Part shown: positions 9,523-18,285 of the stretch, piece after piece | Numbering within the stretch: position 1 is the first letter of the stretch | Layout: each line of letters starts with the position of its first letter | From: Bradyrhizobium barranii subsp. barranii | Lineage (GTDB): Bacteria > Pseudomonadota > Alphaproteobacteria > Rhizobiales > Xanthobacteraceae | Direction of reading: 5' to 3' | Assembly: GCF_017565645.3 (NCBI RefSeq) | Contig: NZ_CP086136.1 | Span: 5,377,501 to 5,441,500 of the forward strand | Length of the DNA: 64,000 nt | The notes under the pieces: model-generated | The model's database searches: none | Told to the model about the DNA's origin: nothing | The model's input: only the letters and a program-made list of their open reading frames with translations | Program-made: the position numbers and the translations under genes

Positions 9523-12500
9523 TGGCATCGATCTCGGAGCCGTTCATCCGCCGGCCGGTCGCGACCACGCTGCTGTCGATCGGGTTGTTCCTGCTGGGTG
9601 TCGTCGCCTACGAGTTCCTTCCCGTCGCCTCGGTCCCGAACGTCGACTTCCCCGCCATCTTCGTGTCGGCCAGCCGGCCGGGCGCCGACCCGTCCGTCAT
9701 GGCGGCGACGGTGGCCTCGCCATTGGAGCGCCGGCTCGGCGAGATCGCGGGCATCAACCAGATCACCTCGACGTCGTCGCTCGGCACGACCAGCATCCAG
9801 CTCCAGTTCGACATCGGCCGCAACATCGACAAGGCCGCGCGCGACGTGCAGGCGGCGATCAACGCCGCGCTGATCGACCTGCCGAGCGACCTGCCGACGC
9901 TGCCGCGCTTCCGCAAGGCGAACACGGCCGGCGCGCCTGTTTTCGTGCTGGCGCTGACCTCGAAGACGCTGTCGGCCAGCGCGATCTACGACGTCGCCGA
10001 TACCGTGCTCGCGCAGCGCATCTCGCAGGTGCCTGGTGTCGGTGACGTGACGGTGAGCGGCGCCGACCAGCCGGCGGTGCGCGTGCAGCTCAACCCCGTC
10101 GCACTGTCCAACGCCGGCATCGCCACCGACGACGTCAGGACCGCGATCATCAACGCCAACCCGCTTGGTCCCGTCGGCATCTTCAACGGCGAGCGCCAGA
10201 GCGAGACGCTGTCGCTGAACAAGCAGATGCGGACGGCGAAAGAGTTCCGCGACATTATCATCAAGAGCTCGAACGGCAATTTCGTCCGGCTGTCCGACGT
10301 CGCCGACATCGAGGACTCCGTCCGCAATGCTCGCTCGATCGCCTGGTTCAACAAGCAGCCGGCGGTGCTGATCCAGATCACCAAGCAGGGCGACGCCAAC
10401 GTCATCGACACCGTCGACCGGGTGAAGGCGCTGATCCCGGCGCTGAAGCAATGGATCCCGGCGGGTGTCGATATTTCCACGCTGGTCGATCGCACCAGCA
10501 CGATCCGCGCCAGCGTGCTCGACATGCAGTGGACGTTGCTGGCAACCGCCGTCCTCGTGATGGTCGTGGTGTTCGTGTTCCTGCGGCGGCTGACACCGAC
10601 GATCGCGGCCGGCATCTCCGTGCCGCTGGCGCTGGCCGGAACCTGCGCCGGGATGTGGGTCGCGGGCTTCTCGATCGACAATCTGTCGCTGATGGCGCTG
10701 GCGATCTCGGTCGGCTTCGTGGTCGACGACGCCATCGTCATGATCGAGAACATGTACCGCAATCTCGAACATGGCATGCGGCCGCTCCAGGCGGCCCTGG
10801 TAGGCGCACGGCAGATCGGGTTCACCGTGGTCTCGATCAGCCTGTCGCTGATCGCGGCTTTCACGCCGTTGATCTTCATGGACGGCATCGTCGGCCGCCT
10901 GCTGCGCGAGTTCTCGCTGACGCTGACCTTCGCGATCCTGGTCTCGACGCTGGTGTCGCTGACGGTCACGCCGATGATCTGCGCCCATTACATCCGGCAG
11001 ACCACGTCCGGCACCGCGACGCTGTTCGATCGGCTGATCGAAGGCTCGCTGTCGCGCGTGGTCGCGTTTTACGCCCGCAGCTTGCGCACCGTGCTGCAAT
11101 ATCCGCTGCTGACGCTGCTGGTGTTCTTCGCCACCATCGGCCTCACGGTGACGCTCTACATCAAGGTTCCCAAGGGCTATTTCCCGACCGACGATTCCGG
11201 CTTCGTCATCGGCGCGACGCGCGCCTCGGCCGACATCTCGTTCCAGTCCATGCTCGGCCTGCAGCAGCGGCTCGCCGACATCGTGATGCAGGATCCGGCC
11301 GTGGCCGGGATCGGCTCGACCGTCGGCAGCGGAGGCGGGGGACCGGGGGCTGCGACCTCGAACCGCGGCACCATGTTCATCAGCCTGAAGCCGCCGGAGG
11401 AGCGCGACCACGTCTCGACGCAGGTCGTGATCGACCGTCTCAGGCGCGCCCTGTACCCGGTGCCCGGCATCCGCCTGTTCATGTTCGCCGCCCAGGACGT
11501 CCGCGCCGGCGGACGGCAGAGCGATTCCGACTACCAGTACACACTGACCAGCACCGACCTCAGCCTGCTCCAGAAGTGGGCGCCGATCGTGGCCAAGCGC
11601 ATGGCGAGCGTCGAGGGCATCACCGATATTTCGAGCGACCGCGATCCCGGCGGGCTCCAACTCACGCTCTCGATCGACCGCCAGAAGGCCTCGGCGCTCG
11701 GCGTCAAGGTCCAGGACATCGACAACGCGCTCAACAACGCATTTTCGCAGCGGCAGATCGGGATCATCTACACTCAGCGCAACCAGTATATGACCGTGCT
11801 GGAGATCGACCCGAAATTCCAGGTCGACCCATCCAACCTCGATCGCATCTATGTCGCCGGTGCCAATGACGCGCAGGTGCCGCTGTCGGCCGTGGTACAC
11901 GCGACGCGCGGGCTCGCTGCGCTGGCGGTCTATCATTCGCAGGGGTTTCCCTCGACCACGGTGTCGTTCAACCTGATGCCGGACGTGCCGCTCCAGACCG
12001 CGACCCAGAACGTACAGCGCGCGATCGAGGAGCTGCACATGCCGGAAGGCATTCGCGGCAGTTTTGACGGCAACGCGGGCGATTTCGCCAGGACCAGCGG
12101 CCGCCAGCCGCTGCTGATCCTCGGCGCGCTGGTGGCGATGTATATCGTCCTCGGCGTGCTCTATGAGAGCCTCGCCCATCCGCTGACGATCATCTCGACG
12201 CTGCCATCCGCCGGGCTCGGCGCGCTGCTCGCCTTGCAGCTCACCAACACGCCGCTGACGGTGATCGCCTTCGTCGGCATCATCCTGTTGATCGGCATCG
12301 TCAAGAAGAACGGCATCATGATGGTGGACTTCGCGCTCGACGCCGAGCGCCAGCGCGGCCTGTCCTCGGCGGAGGCGATCTTCGAGGCCTGCCAGGCGCG
12401 CTTCCGCCCGATCCTGATGACGACCATGGCGGCGCTGTTCGCCGGCATTCCGCTGGTCATCGCCACCGGCCCCGGCACGGAGCTGCGGCGTCCGCTCGGC

Positions 12501-12629
12501 ATCACCATCATCGGCGGCCTGTTCGTCTCGCAGATCCTGACGCTCTACACGACGCCCGTGATCTACCTGCTGATCGACCGCCTGCGCCGCCGTTCCGAGC
12601 CGCGTCCGCTCGCCGCGCCCGCGGAATAG
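9522..12629 (+). CDS. RND multidrug efflux permease, second of two (MdtC-like)
   Basis: This 1035-residue RND permease is paralogous to its upstream neighbour. It has the same N-terminal helix (SEPFIRRPVATTLL), the TM4 Asp pair in GFVVDDAIVMIENMY, the TM10 Lys in IGIVKKNGIMMVDFAL, and a GYFPTDDSG motif where the first permease has GFLPLQDT. The start is the ATG of a TGATG junction with the upstream gene, which signals translational coupling; a GTG one codon earlier is also in frame. A glycine run in the second periplasmic region (VGSGGGGPGA) is a local difference. It is the last gene of the pump operon; no terminator hairpin with a T-run is obvious after it. Confidence 0.94.
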   Translation: MASISEPFIRRPVATTLLSIGLFLLGVVAYEFLPVASVPNVDFPAIFVSASRPGADPSVMAATVASPLERRLGEIAGINQITSTSSLGTTSIQLQFDIGRNIDKAARDVQAAINAALIDLPSDLPTLPRFRKANTAGAPVFVLALTSKTLSASAIYDVADTVLAQRISQVPGVGDVTVSGADQPAVRVQLNPVALSNAGIATDDVRTAIINANPLGPVGIFNGERQSETLSLNKQMRTAKEFRDIIIKSSNGNFVRLSDVADIEDSVRNARSIAWFNKQPAVLIQITKQGDANVIDTVDRVKALIPALKQWIPAGVDISTLVDRTSTIRASVLDMQWTLLATAVLVMVVVFVFLRRLTPTIAAGISVPLALAGTCAGMWVAGFSIDNLSLMALAISVGFVVDDAIVMIENMYRNLEHGMRPLQAALVGARQIGFTVVSISLSLIAAFTPLIFMDGIVGRLLREFSLTLTFAILVSTLVSLTVTPMICAHYIRQTTSGTATLFDRLIEGSLSRVVAFYARSLRTVLQYPLLTLLVFFATIGLTVTLYIKVPKGYFPTDDSGFVIGATRASADISFQSMLGLQQRLADIVMQDPAVAGIGSTVGSGGGGPGAATSNRGTMFISLKPPEERDHVSTQVVIDRLRRALYPVPGIRLFMFAAQDVRAGGRQSDSDYQYTLTSTDLSLLQKWAPIVAKRMASVEGITDISSDRDPGGLQLTLSIDRQKASALGVKVQDIDNALNNAFSQRQIGIIYTQRNQYMTVLEIDPKFQVDPSNLDRIYVAGANDAQVPLSAVVHATRGLAALAVYHSQGFPSTTVSFNLMPDVPLQTATQNVQRAIEELHMPEGIRGSFDGNAGDFARTSGRQPLLILGALVAMYIVLGVLYESLAHPLTIISTLPSAGLGALLALQLTNTPLTVIAFVGIILLIGIVKKNGIMMVDFALDAERQRGLSSAEAIFEACQARFRPILMTTMAALFAGIPLVIATGPGTELRRPLGITIIGGLFVSQILTLYTTPVIYLLIDRLRRRSEPRPLAAPAE

Positions 12630-12905
12630 GCGAAGTATCGCGCACGTTCCGACACCGTCAGTCGGCTCGATCCCCTAACATTTGATGTTATCAAATTAAC
12701 ATCTGTATTCATAAAAGCTGCTAGTTCTCATTTCTGTCAACAAAGCTCGTTACAGAACGGAGACGGGCGCAGCCTTCGCTCGTCGCGCCGCCCGAAGCTG
12801 TTGCATTCGAACGGAATCCCGCCCCGAGAACGTGTGACGTGCTTGGGAATCCTTGCGGGCGAGCGGAAATCGGCTGGCTCGTGGTGTCTTGGAGTGATTG
12901 GCCAA

Positions 12906-13655
12906 ATGGCTAATACCGTCGGATCGCACTTTTTCCCGGAGATTGCGGCGGGTGGATTCTCTCGGGTCGATGGCACGATTCAGTTCTGGCAGCGGGTCGG
13001 GGCCTTGGTTGGACCGGATTCCGTCGTGCTGGACTTTGGCGCCGGACGAGGCGCCGGCCAGAGCGAGGATTCGGTTGCCTACCGGCGCAGTCTGCGGTCG
13101 TTGAAGGGACGGGTGCGCGAGCTCGTCGGGGTGGATGTCGACCCGGCTGTCACGACCAACAAGGCGCTGGATCGGGCGTTCGTGATCACACCCGATGGAG
13201 AGCTACCGATCGCCGATCACTCCATCGACGTGATCGTATCGGATTTCGTGTTCGAGCATCTCCAGGATCCTGCCAGAGCCGCCCGTGAACTCGACCGCGT
13301 GCTCAAGCCGGGCGGCTGGATCTGCGCGCGAACGCCCAACCGCTATGGATACATCGCACTCGCCAACCGGATGATCCCCGACCGGTTGCATGCCCGCATC
13401 ATCCAGTCGGCCCAGGACGACCGCAAGGGCGAGGATGTCTTCCCGGCCGTCTATCGGCTGAACACTGCCAGCGCGTTCAAACGGCATTTTCCCGCCTCCC
13501 GATACGATCTGTATGTGATCCCGTGGGACGCGGAGCCGGCCTACTATTTCGGATCGAAGCTGCTCTATTCGCTGTTGCTAGCGGTTCAGCACTGCACGCC
13601 GGCTCCGTTCAAGACGGTGTTGACGGCGTTCATGCGCAAACGCCCCGTGCCGTGA
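12906..13655 (+). CDS. Class I SAM-dependent methyltransferase (type 11 family)
   Basis: This 249-residue predicted methyltransferase has the SAM-binding glycine-rich motif VVLDFGAGRGAG near residue 37, an acidic residue after the second strand (VGVDVDP), and the post-motif segment FVFEHLQDPARAARELDRVLKPGGWICARTPN, listed here only to show motif order. This is the architecture of ubiquinone/menaquinone-type and glycan-tailoring methyltransferases; the substrate is not evident. ATG at 12906 follows a GGAG 10 bp upstream; an in-frame TTG at 12801 would add 35 residues. An AT-rich block (12675-12720) lies upstream and probably holds the promoter. No neighbour suggests a pathway. Confidence 0.82.
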   Translation: MANTVGSHFFPEIAAGGFSRVDGTIQFWQRVGALVGPDSVVLDFGAGRGAGQSEDSVAYRRSLRSLKGRVRELVGVDVDPAVTTNKALDRAFVITPDGELPIADHSIDVIVSDFVFEHLQDPARAARELDRVLKPGGWICARTPNRYGYIALANRMIPDRLHARIIQSAQDDRKGEDVFPAVYRLNTASAFKRHFPASRYDLYVIPWDAEPAYYFGSKLLYSLLLAVQHCTPAPFKTVLTAFMRKRPVP

Positions 13656-13872
13656 GCCCGACAGCCAAGTCACGTCGGGCTCAAGCCGCCGTACACCTCA
13701 TTGCGAAGACGAAAGAGCGCACGGGACGAGAGGCCTTCGAGCGCGGAACGTCACGCAACGCAGGCGCCTTGTAGAAAGATCGTACCCTCCAAGACGTCAC
13801 CAAGTCCGAGCGATAACGTCATTCGGCGATCAACTGATGCGTGTATTACGGCCTGACCACCACACTTCATGA

Positions 13873-14019
13873 CCATCGCCTCCCAATCCTCGCCCCAAAG
13901 CCCATGTCGACGTAGGTGCTCAGTTCTACGACACCGACCTCAGCAAGCCGATTTGGGTCGCCAACGTGGCCGCGAATGGTACTGTGGATTGGAGAGACGC
14001 TGCCGGAACGCCGGTCTAG
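13873..14019 (+). pseudogene. Decayed fragment of a phage tail/structural protein
   Basis: An open frame without a start codon runs from just after a TGA to a TAG. From about 13908 it encodes VDVGAQFYDTDLSKPIWVA, then NVAANGTVDWRDAAGTPV and a stop. The pattern FYDTxLxKPIWxNGTxWxDAxG is the well-known C-terminal repeat of phage tail-fibre and structural proteins. A canonical terminator 38 bp downstream fits the end of a former transcription unit. No other phage gene is next to it, so it looks like a relic of an old prophage. Confidence 0.5.
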
Positions 14020-14056
14020 CAGAGCGGTCGACGCATTCGACATACCGGCGCAACGA

Positions 14057-14079
14057 GACCGCCTTCGGGCGGTCTTTTT
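14057..14079 (+). terminator. Rho-independent terminator
   Basis: A 7-bp perfect stem, GACCGCC/GGCGGTC, closed by a TTCG tetraloop, is followed directly by TTTTT. It ends the phage-like remnant upstream. Confidence 0.85.
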
Positions 14080-14165
14080 GTCGTGTGCCGAGGTTCGGGG
14101 TTATGGCGGCGCCACTCCCCGCAAGAGAGTTGTTGAACCGCCGCTTCAAGCGTATAGCGGCGACC

Positions 14166-14900
14166 ATGTCGAACCCCACAGCCGCCGCGCCGGCCGATCC
14201 CATCCCCGAATGCCCGCACTGCCAGAAGCCGATGCCGCTGTGCATCTGCGACAGTGTCACGCCCATCAAGAACCGGCTCTCGCTCCTGATCCTCCAGCAT
14301 CCGCAGGAGCAGGACAGGGCGCTCGGCACCGCGCGGCTGCTTGCCAAGCACTTTGCCGATGCCACGGTGCGGGTCGGCCTGTCCTGGCCGAGCCTGTCCA
14401 AGGCGCTGGCGCGGCCGGTCGAGAACGCCTCGCACTGGGCCGTGCTCTATCTCGGCTCGGCGCGCGCGGCCGATCTGGAGGCCGAGGGCGAAATCCTGGC
14501 GCTCAACCGCAAGGGCGAGGTCGCGGACAACCAGCGCGCGATCCTCGGCAAGCTCGAAGGCGTGGTGCTGCTCGACGGCACCTGGAGCCAGGCCAAGGCG
14601 CTGTGGTGGCGCAATCCCTGGATGCTCAAATGCCAGCGCGTGATCCTCAACCCGGCGCATCCCTCCCGATACGGACGCCTGCGCAAGGAGCCGCGGAAAG
14701 ACGGGCTGTCGAGCATCGAGGCGGCCGCGACCATCCTGGCCAGTCTTGAGAAGCGCCCCGATATCGCCGAGACGCTCAATGCCAGTTTTGAACGGATGTT
14801 GACGCGCTACCGCGAGGTTCAGGCCGAAATGCCGGAATTGGCGCCAAAACCGCCGGTCAAGGACCGCCGGCGCGGTGTCCGGCGCAGCAAGCGCAGCTGA
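14166..14900 (+). CDS. DTW-domain protein, predicted tRNA-uridine aminocarboxypropyltransferase
   Basis: This 244-residue protein of the DTW family (TapT/YfiP-like) is predicted to transfer the aminocarboxypropyl group of SAM to a tRNA uridine. A zinc-binding start, CPHCQKPMPLCICD near residue 13, is followed by LLILQHPQEQDRALGTARLL. The name-giving motif appears as LLDGTWSQAKALWW near residue 137, and a SSIEAAA motif follows. The ATG at 14166 is chosen because the longer frame upstream overlaps the terminator and the phage relic and has a non-protein-like composition. The protein ends in a basic tail. It looks monocistronic. Confidence 0.9.
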   Translation: MSNPTAAAPADPIPECPHCQKPMPLCICDSVTPIKNRLSLLILQHPQEQDRALGTARLLAKHFADATVRVGLSWPSLSKALARPVENASHWAVLYLGSARAADLEAEGEILALNRKGEVADNQRAILGKLEGVVLLDGTWSQAKALWWRNPWMLKCQRVILNPAHPSRYGRLRKEPRKDGLSSIEAAATILASLEKRPDIAETLNASFERMLTRYREVQAEMPELAPKPPVKDRRRGVRRSKRS

Positions 14901-14962
14901 CTCGCGCTCAAATCCTCCGTTGATTGCCCCGCGCGAGACGGGCGGGTAGAGACGATCGGCCG

Positions 14963-15808
14963 ATGGGCCGCGAACTGTTATCTTCGCAGCATCGGAAAGC
15001 CGGAAGCGGAAGGGGCAGTCGCATTCAGGCCGCAGCAAAGGAAATCCTTGCACAGGCGGCGCGGCCCGATCGGTGGGGCACGCTCGCGCTGATGGACATC
15101 TCGCTGCGTTACCGGCGCACCGTGATCGGCCCGCTCTGGATCACGCTGACGCTGGCAGCAACAATCGCAAGTGTCGGCACGGTCTACGCCGCACTGTTCA
15201 AGCAGGACATCGCCGGTTTCCTGCCGCCCTTCGCCGTCGGCCTGATCGTCTGGACCCTGATCGCGACGACGCTCCAGGAAGGCTCAAGCATCTTCGTGGC
15301 GTCCGGTCACCTGATCAAGGCCGTGCCGGCGCCGCTGATCGTGCATGTGCTCCAGATGATCGCGCGCAACGTGCTCATCTTCGCGCATCATCTCGTGATC
15401 GTGGCGCTGCTCTACATCGTGATGCCCTGGCCGCTGCATGGGAGCATGCTGCTCGCGGTGCCCGGCTTTGCGATTCTGCTCATCGTTCTGCTCGGCGGAT
15501 CGATCGCGCTCGGCATGCTCTGCGCGCGCTTTCGCGATATCGGCACGGGGATCGTCAGCGGCCTGCAATTCATCTTCTTCCTGACGCCGATCATCTGGAC
15601 CGAGGACGCCCTGCGCGGCACCGCGTTCGACTGGCTGATCCGCGCCAATCCGTTCGCGACGCTGCTCGACCTCGTGCGCAGGCCGCTGCTGTCGCAGCCG
15701 ACCGATCCTGTCCAATGGCTGCTCGGGGCGATCTATGCGATCGTCGTAGCCGTCATCGCCTTCGGCTGCTACGCAAAATACCGCCACCGCGTGGCGTATT
15801 GGCTGTGA
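14963..15808 (+). CDS. ABC-2 type polysaccharide export permease (Wzm/KpsM-like)
   Basis: This inner-membrane permease of 281 residues has about six hydrophobic segments and is the membrane half of a glycan exporter. The segment LMDISLRYRRTVIGPLWITL is the typical amphipathic entry to TM1 of the ABC2_membrane family, and QFIFFLTPIIWTEDAL is the typical late loop. The next gene, 7 bp downstream, is its ATPase. No glycosyltransferases lie nearby, so the exported polymer is unknown. ATG at 14963 is preferred over an in-frame TTG at 14924. Confidence 0.88.
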   Translation: MGRELLSSQHRKAGSGRGSRIQAAAKEILAQAARPDRWGTLALMDISLRYRRTVIGPLWITLTLAATIASVGTVYAALFKQDIAGFLPPFAVGLIVWTLIATTLQEGSSIFVASGHLIKAVPAPLIVHVLQMIARNVLIFAHHLVIVALLYIVMPWPLHGSMLLAVPGFAILLIVLLGGSIALGMLCARFRDIGTGIVSGLQFIFFLTPIIWTEDALRGTAFDWLIRANPFATLLDLVRRPLLSQPTDPVQWLLGAIYAIVVAVIAFGCYAKYRHRVAYWL

Positions 15809-15815
15809 CGCGCGC

Positions 15816-16577
15816 ATGAGCCTTGCTGCCCACATCGTGCTTCGCAACGTTTCGGTCAACTTTCCGGTGCTGTCGTTCCGCGACCGTTCGCTGCGCAGCC
15901 GGTTCGTCACCGCGGTGACGCTGCGCCGGACACCAGCGGTGCCGCACATCGTCTCCGCGCTCAACGACGTCAGTCTCGACATCCGCGCCGGCGACCGCGT
16001 CGCCATCATCGGCGCCAACGGCGCAGGCAAGACCACGCTGCTCCGGGTGCTCGCCGGCATCTATCATCCGACCGCGGGCAGCGTGGACGTACTTGGCCGC
16101 TGCCTGTCGCTGTTCGATCTGTCGGCCGGCTTCGACGAGGAGGCCACGGGCTACGAGAACATCGTGCGCCGCGGGCTCGTAATCGGCGCGCGGCGCTCCG
16201 AGATCGATGCGCGGGGGGCGGAGATCGCCGAGTTCACCGAGCTCGGTGACAGGCTCGACCTGCCGCTGCGGACCTATTCCAGCGGCATGATGCTGCGGCT
16301 GATCTTCGCGGTCGCAACCGCCGTGGAAGGCGAGATCGTGCTGCTGGACGAATGGATCGGCGTCGGCGACCAGCAATTCCGCCGGAAGGCGCGGCAGCGG
16401 CTCGACGAGATCGTGGCCCGTGCGGGCATCTTGGTGCTGGCCTCCCACGACATCGAGCTGATCCAGAGCACCTGTAACCGCGCGATCCTGCTGGAGGAGG
16501 GGCGGATCACCGCGGCCGGCCCGACCGATGCGATTCTTGCGAAATATCTCGCCGGCCCCGGCGGGGCCAAGGCGTAA
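15816..16577 (+). CDS. ABC-type polysaccharide export ATPase (Wzt/KpsT-like)
   Basis: This 253-residue ATPase partners the upstream permease. Walker A reads IIGANGAGKTTLLR near residue 69, the ABC signature is the degenerate YSSGMMLRLIFAVAT that is typical of polysaccharide exporters, and Walker B reads IVLLDEWIGVGD. It ends shortly after the nucleotide-binding domain, so it lacks the C-terminal carbohydrate-recognition domain of Wzt proteins that select a capped O-antigen; this makes it closer to short KpsT/RfbE-type ATPases. It lies 7 bp after the permease and just before tRNA-Cys. Confidence 0.9.
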   Translation: MSLAAHIVLRNVSVNFPVLSFRDRSLRSRFVTAVTLRRTPAVPHIVSALNDVSLDIRAGDRVAIIGANGAGKTTLLRVLAGIYHPTAGSVDVLGRCLSLFDLSAGFDEEATGYENIVRRGLVIGARRSEIDARGAEIAEFTELGDRLDLPLRTYSSGMMLRLIFAVATAVEGEIVLLDEWIGVGDQQFRRKARQRLDEIVARAGILVLASHDIELIQSTCNRAILLEEGRITAAGPTDAILAKYLAGPGGAKA

Positions 16578-16633
16578 ACGCCCGGTCGGGGTTGCCTAAG
16601 CCATTGATCCCCTATATTGCTCCGCCCTTACGG

Positions 16634-16707
16634 GGCCACGTGGCGGAGTGGTTACGCAACGGTCTGCAAAACCGTGTACACCAGTTCAATTCTGGTCGTG
16701 GCCTCCA
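16634..16707 (+). tRNA. tRNA-Cys (GCA)
   Basis: A full cloverleaf of 74 nt includes an encoded CCA. The acceptor arms are GGCCACG and CGTGGCC, the D-arm is GCGGAGTGGTTACGC, the anticodon stem-loop is ACGGT-CTGCAAA-ACCGT with anticodon GCA, and the T-arm is ACCAG-TTCAATT-CTGGT. The discriminator base is T, as usual for tRNA-Cys. Confidence 0.95.
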
Positions 16708-16897
16708 TAACAACCTCCTGATATTTCATCACAAATTTGCACTCACCGCGCGTTCCGCCGAACGCGCGATTGAGGCCTGCCAGGCCATGCACACCGGGTT
16801 TGCCCGGGGCTTGGCGGACACCAGCGATTCAGGCCCGATGGCATAGACTTCGCATCTGCGAAGTGATGCGTCACGAACCCCTGGAGCTGGAGAGCAC

Positions 16898-17044
16898 GTG
16901 AGCGACGTCGTCCGATTTGTCCCGAAATCCGAGCTGGAGCGGGCTCGCCTCATTCGCGAGGCCCGTGCGATCTATGACAGCATCTTTCCGCCGGCCGCAC
17001 CCGACCGGGCGCCGCAGGACGGCGAGGAGCGGGTCAAGACCTGA
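16898..17044 (+). CDS. Small conserved-looking hypothetical protein (48 aa)
   Basis: A short gene starts with GTG, 5 bp after a GGAG ribosome binding site. The product begins MSDVVRFVPKSELERARLIR, is rich in Arg and Glu, and continues with an aromatic patch (AIYDSIFPP). It is predicted soluble and helical. I know similar short proteins in Bradyrhizobium, without a function. It sits between tRNA-Cys and a convergent small gene. Confidence 0.55.
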   Translation: MSDVVRFVPKSELERARLIREARAIYDSIFPPAAPDRAPQDGEERVKT

Positions 17045-17079
17045 TCGGCGCCGCGCCGTTCCGGCGCATGGCCGATAGC

Positions 17080-17101
17080 AAAACGCCCGCGGGAGCGGGC
17101 G
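17080..17101 (-). terminator. Rho-independent terminator for the minus-strand small gene
   Basis: On the minus strand, CGCCCGC-TCCC-GCGGGCG forms a 7-bp stem followed by TTTT, 24 bp past the stop of the 17126-17320 gene. Confidence 0.8.
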
Positions 17102-17125
17102 CATCGGTTGACGTTGAAAGTGGCC

Positions 17126-17320
17126 TCAACCGGCCGCGTACCAGCCGTCCGGAAACGGCAGAAGGGGCCAGGCGCCCTCATTGTCATTGGCGGCTTTGGG
17201 CGTTGCGACGTACGACCACGAGCGGGGCACGAATTCCTCCTCCGGCTCGGGCGCGAAATCTTGATAGACCATGGCGTCCCGGACGGCATCCAGCAGCAAG
17301 TTGAATTCGGCTTCGCTCAT
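17126..17320 (-). CDS. Small acidic hypothetical protein (64 aa)
   Basis: The product starts MSEAEFNLLLDAVRDAMVYQ and ends PLLPFPDGWYAAG, with an AANDNE stretch that is frequent in rhizobial small proteins. An upstream GAGGG on the minus strand is well placed for the ATG at 17320, and a strong terminator follows the stop. The aromatic, acidic C-terminus and intact signals make it a real gene. No domain is recognised. Confidence 0.7.
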   Translation of the reverse strand: MSEAEFNLLLDAVRDAMVYQDFAPEPEEEFVPRSWSYVATPKAANDNEGAWPLLPFPDGWYAAG

Positions 17321-17582
17321 CGCACCCTCGCAGAACGCGGATGGCGCAATGTCGCAAAGCCGGTTTGTTACCCGATTGAGCCGATCGTTCGCATTTTAGC
17401 GATCCGGCGATCGGGCTCCGATTGGTTAGCGATTCCTTAAAATCCCCGCGGAACCGTACGTTCCTCCCGTCCGGCCTCAGTGTGAAAGAGATCACATCCC
17501 CCGCGATTTATTTCTCCTACCCCTCGGCACGACACCGGCCAGCGAAGGCCGGGAGCGGGCAAGGCAGACGGGAGACTTGGTC

Positions 17583-17845
17583 ATGAAGGCAAGGTTCTTG
17601 CGGTTTGCGGGTGCGAAGAGACGGTCGCGCCGCGCCTCGACGGTCGGGCTGTTCCTGGCGCTGTTTGCCTCCGCCGCCAATGCGCAGCAGGGAACGCCCG
17701 AGCAGCGCCGGGCCTGCACCCCCGACGTCTATCGGCTCTGCGCCGGCGAGATCCCCAACGTCGCGCCATCACGGCCTGTCTGCGCCGTAACCGCTCAAGC
17801 TTGAGCGAGGCTTGCCGCACCGTCTTCGACCAGGCCGGCGGCTGA
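17583..17845 (+). pseudogene. Secreted cysteine-rich repeat protein, frameshifted
   Basis: An ATG at 17583 opens a frame with a basic start, a hydrophobic segment and a signal-peptidase site (ASAANAQQG). The Cys-rich motif RRACTPDVYRLCAGEIPNV follows. After about 17762 the frame breaks: the open frame runs on to 17804 with unrelated residues. Shifting by one base gives RAITACLRRNRSSLSEACR, then TVFDQAGG and a stop at 17845, which completes the second CxxxC-type repeat. One base is missing near 17760-17763. Family members are small periplasmic proteins of unknown function. It may be a real pseudogene or a sequencing error. Confidence 0.75.
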
Positions 17846-18285
17846 CATAGCCGCCCTGTGGGTTTGTGCGCAGCAAGTGGCTCGTGCGGTCTCGCGAATC
17901 CGGCATAGTCGGCCTGTGGATATGCTGCGGACAGGCTGTGGAAAGCGGTGAGATGCTGTGGATGTCGTCCACAGATGCGTCTGCCCCGCGCCTCATTTCC
18001 GTCAGCAAACGTCATATCTCTGTCAAATATCCTGACTGATTGATTCTCCGACCGCCCAGATTATTGCGTCGCGCGAGATCATTTGGTTCTCCCGAATTCG
18101 GAATTGCGTGCCGCAGGACACCTGACGCACGAACAGTTTTTGTGCAGCGGGCTGCCCAATTCGCGGGCCCCATTCATCCAATTTTTTGTACGCCCGCGGA
18201 CAAGCTTTCCCGTCCGCACTCCACCTAGGCTCGTTCCCGAGATCTGGAACATGGCCAGTGCCATGACAATTCGAAGGAGCTGGAG
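17846..18285. other. Intergenic region upstream of the amino-acid ABC operon
   Basis: This stretch of 440 bp has no gene I can support. Between 17900 and 17975 there are several TGTGGA motifs, including the palindrome CTGTGGA-TGTCG-TCCACAG (17956-17974). The A/T-rich stretch near 18135-18190 and the GAAGGAG just before 18286 belong to the promoter and ribosome binding site of the following gene. Confidence 0.45.

Larger units (their letters stand above)
13656..14165. other. Intergenic region with a decayed phage fragment and a terminator
   Basis: This stretch of about 510 bp between two unrelated genes holds the tail-fibre-like coding remnant and the strong terminator described separately. 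The first 200 bp (13656-13870) show no gene I can recognise. Confidence 0.55.

Noticed and set aside
9420..12179. A 919-codon minus-strand open frame opposite the second RND permease (and an 874-codon one at 6904-9528)
   Set aside because: They lie antisense to clear RND genes. The translations are Arg/His/Asp-rich with no domain, as produced by GC-rich codon bias on the other strand.
16748..16769. GCGCGTTC-CGCC-GAACGCGC hairpin after tRNA-Cys as a terminator
   Set aside because: The stem is good, but no T-run follows on either strand, so it is not listed as a terminator.
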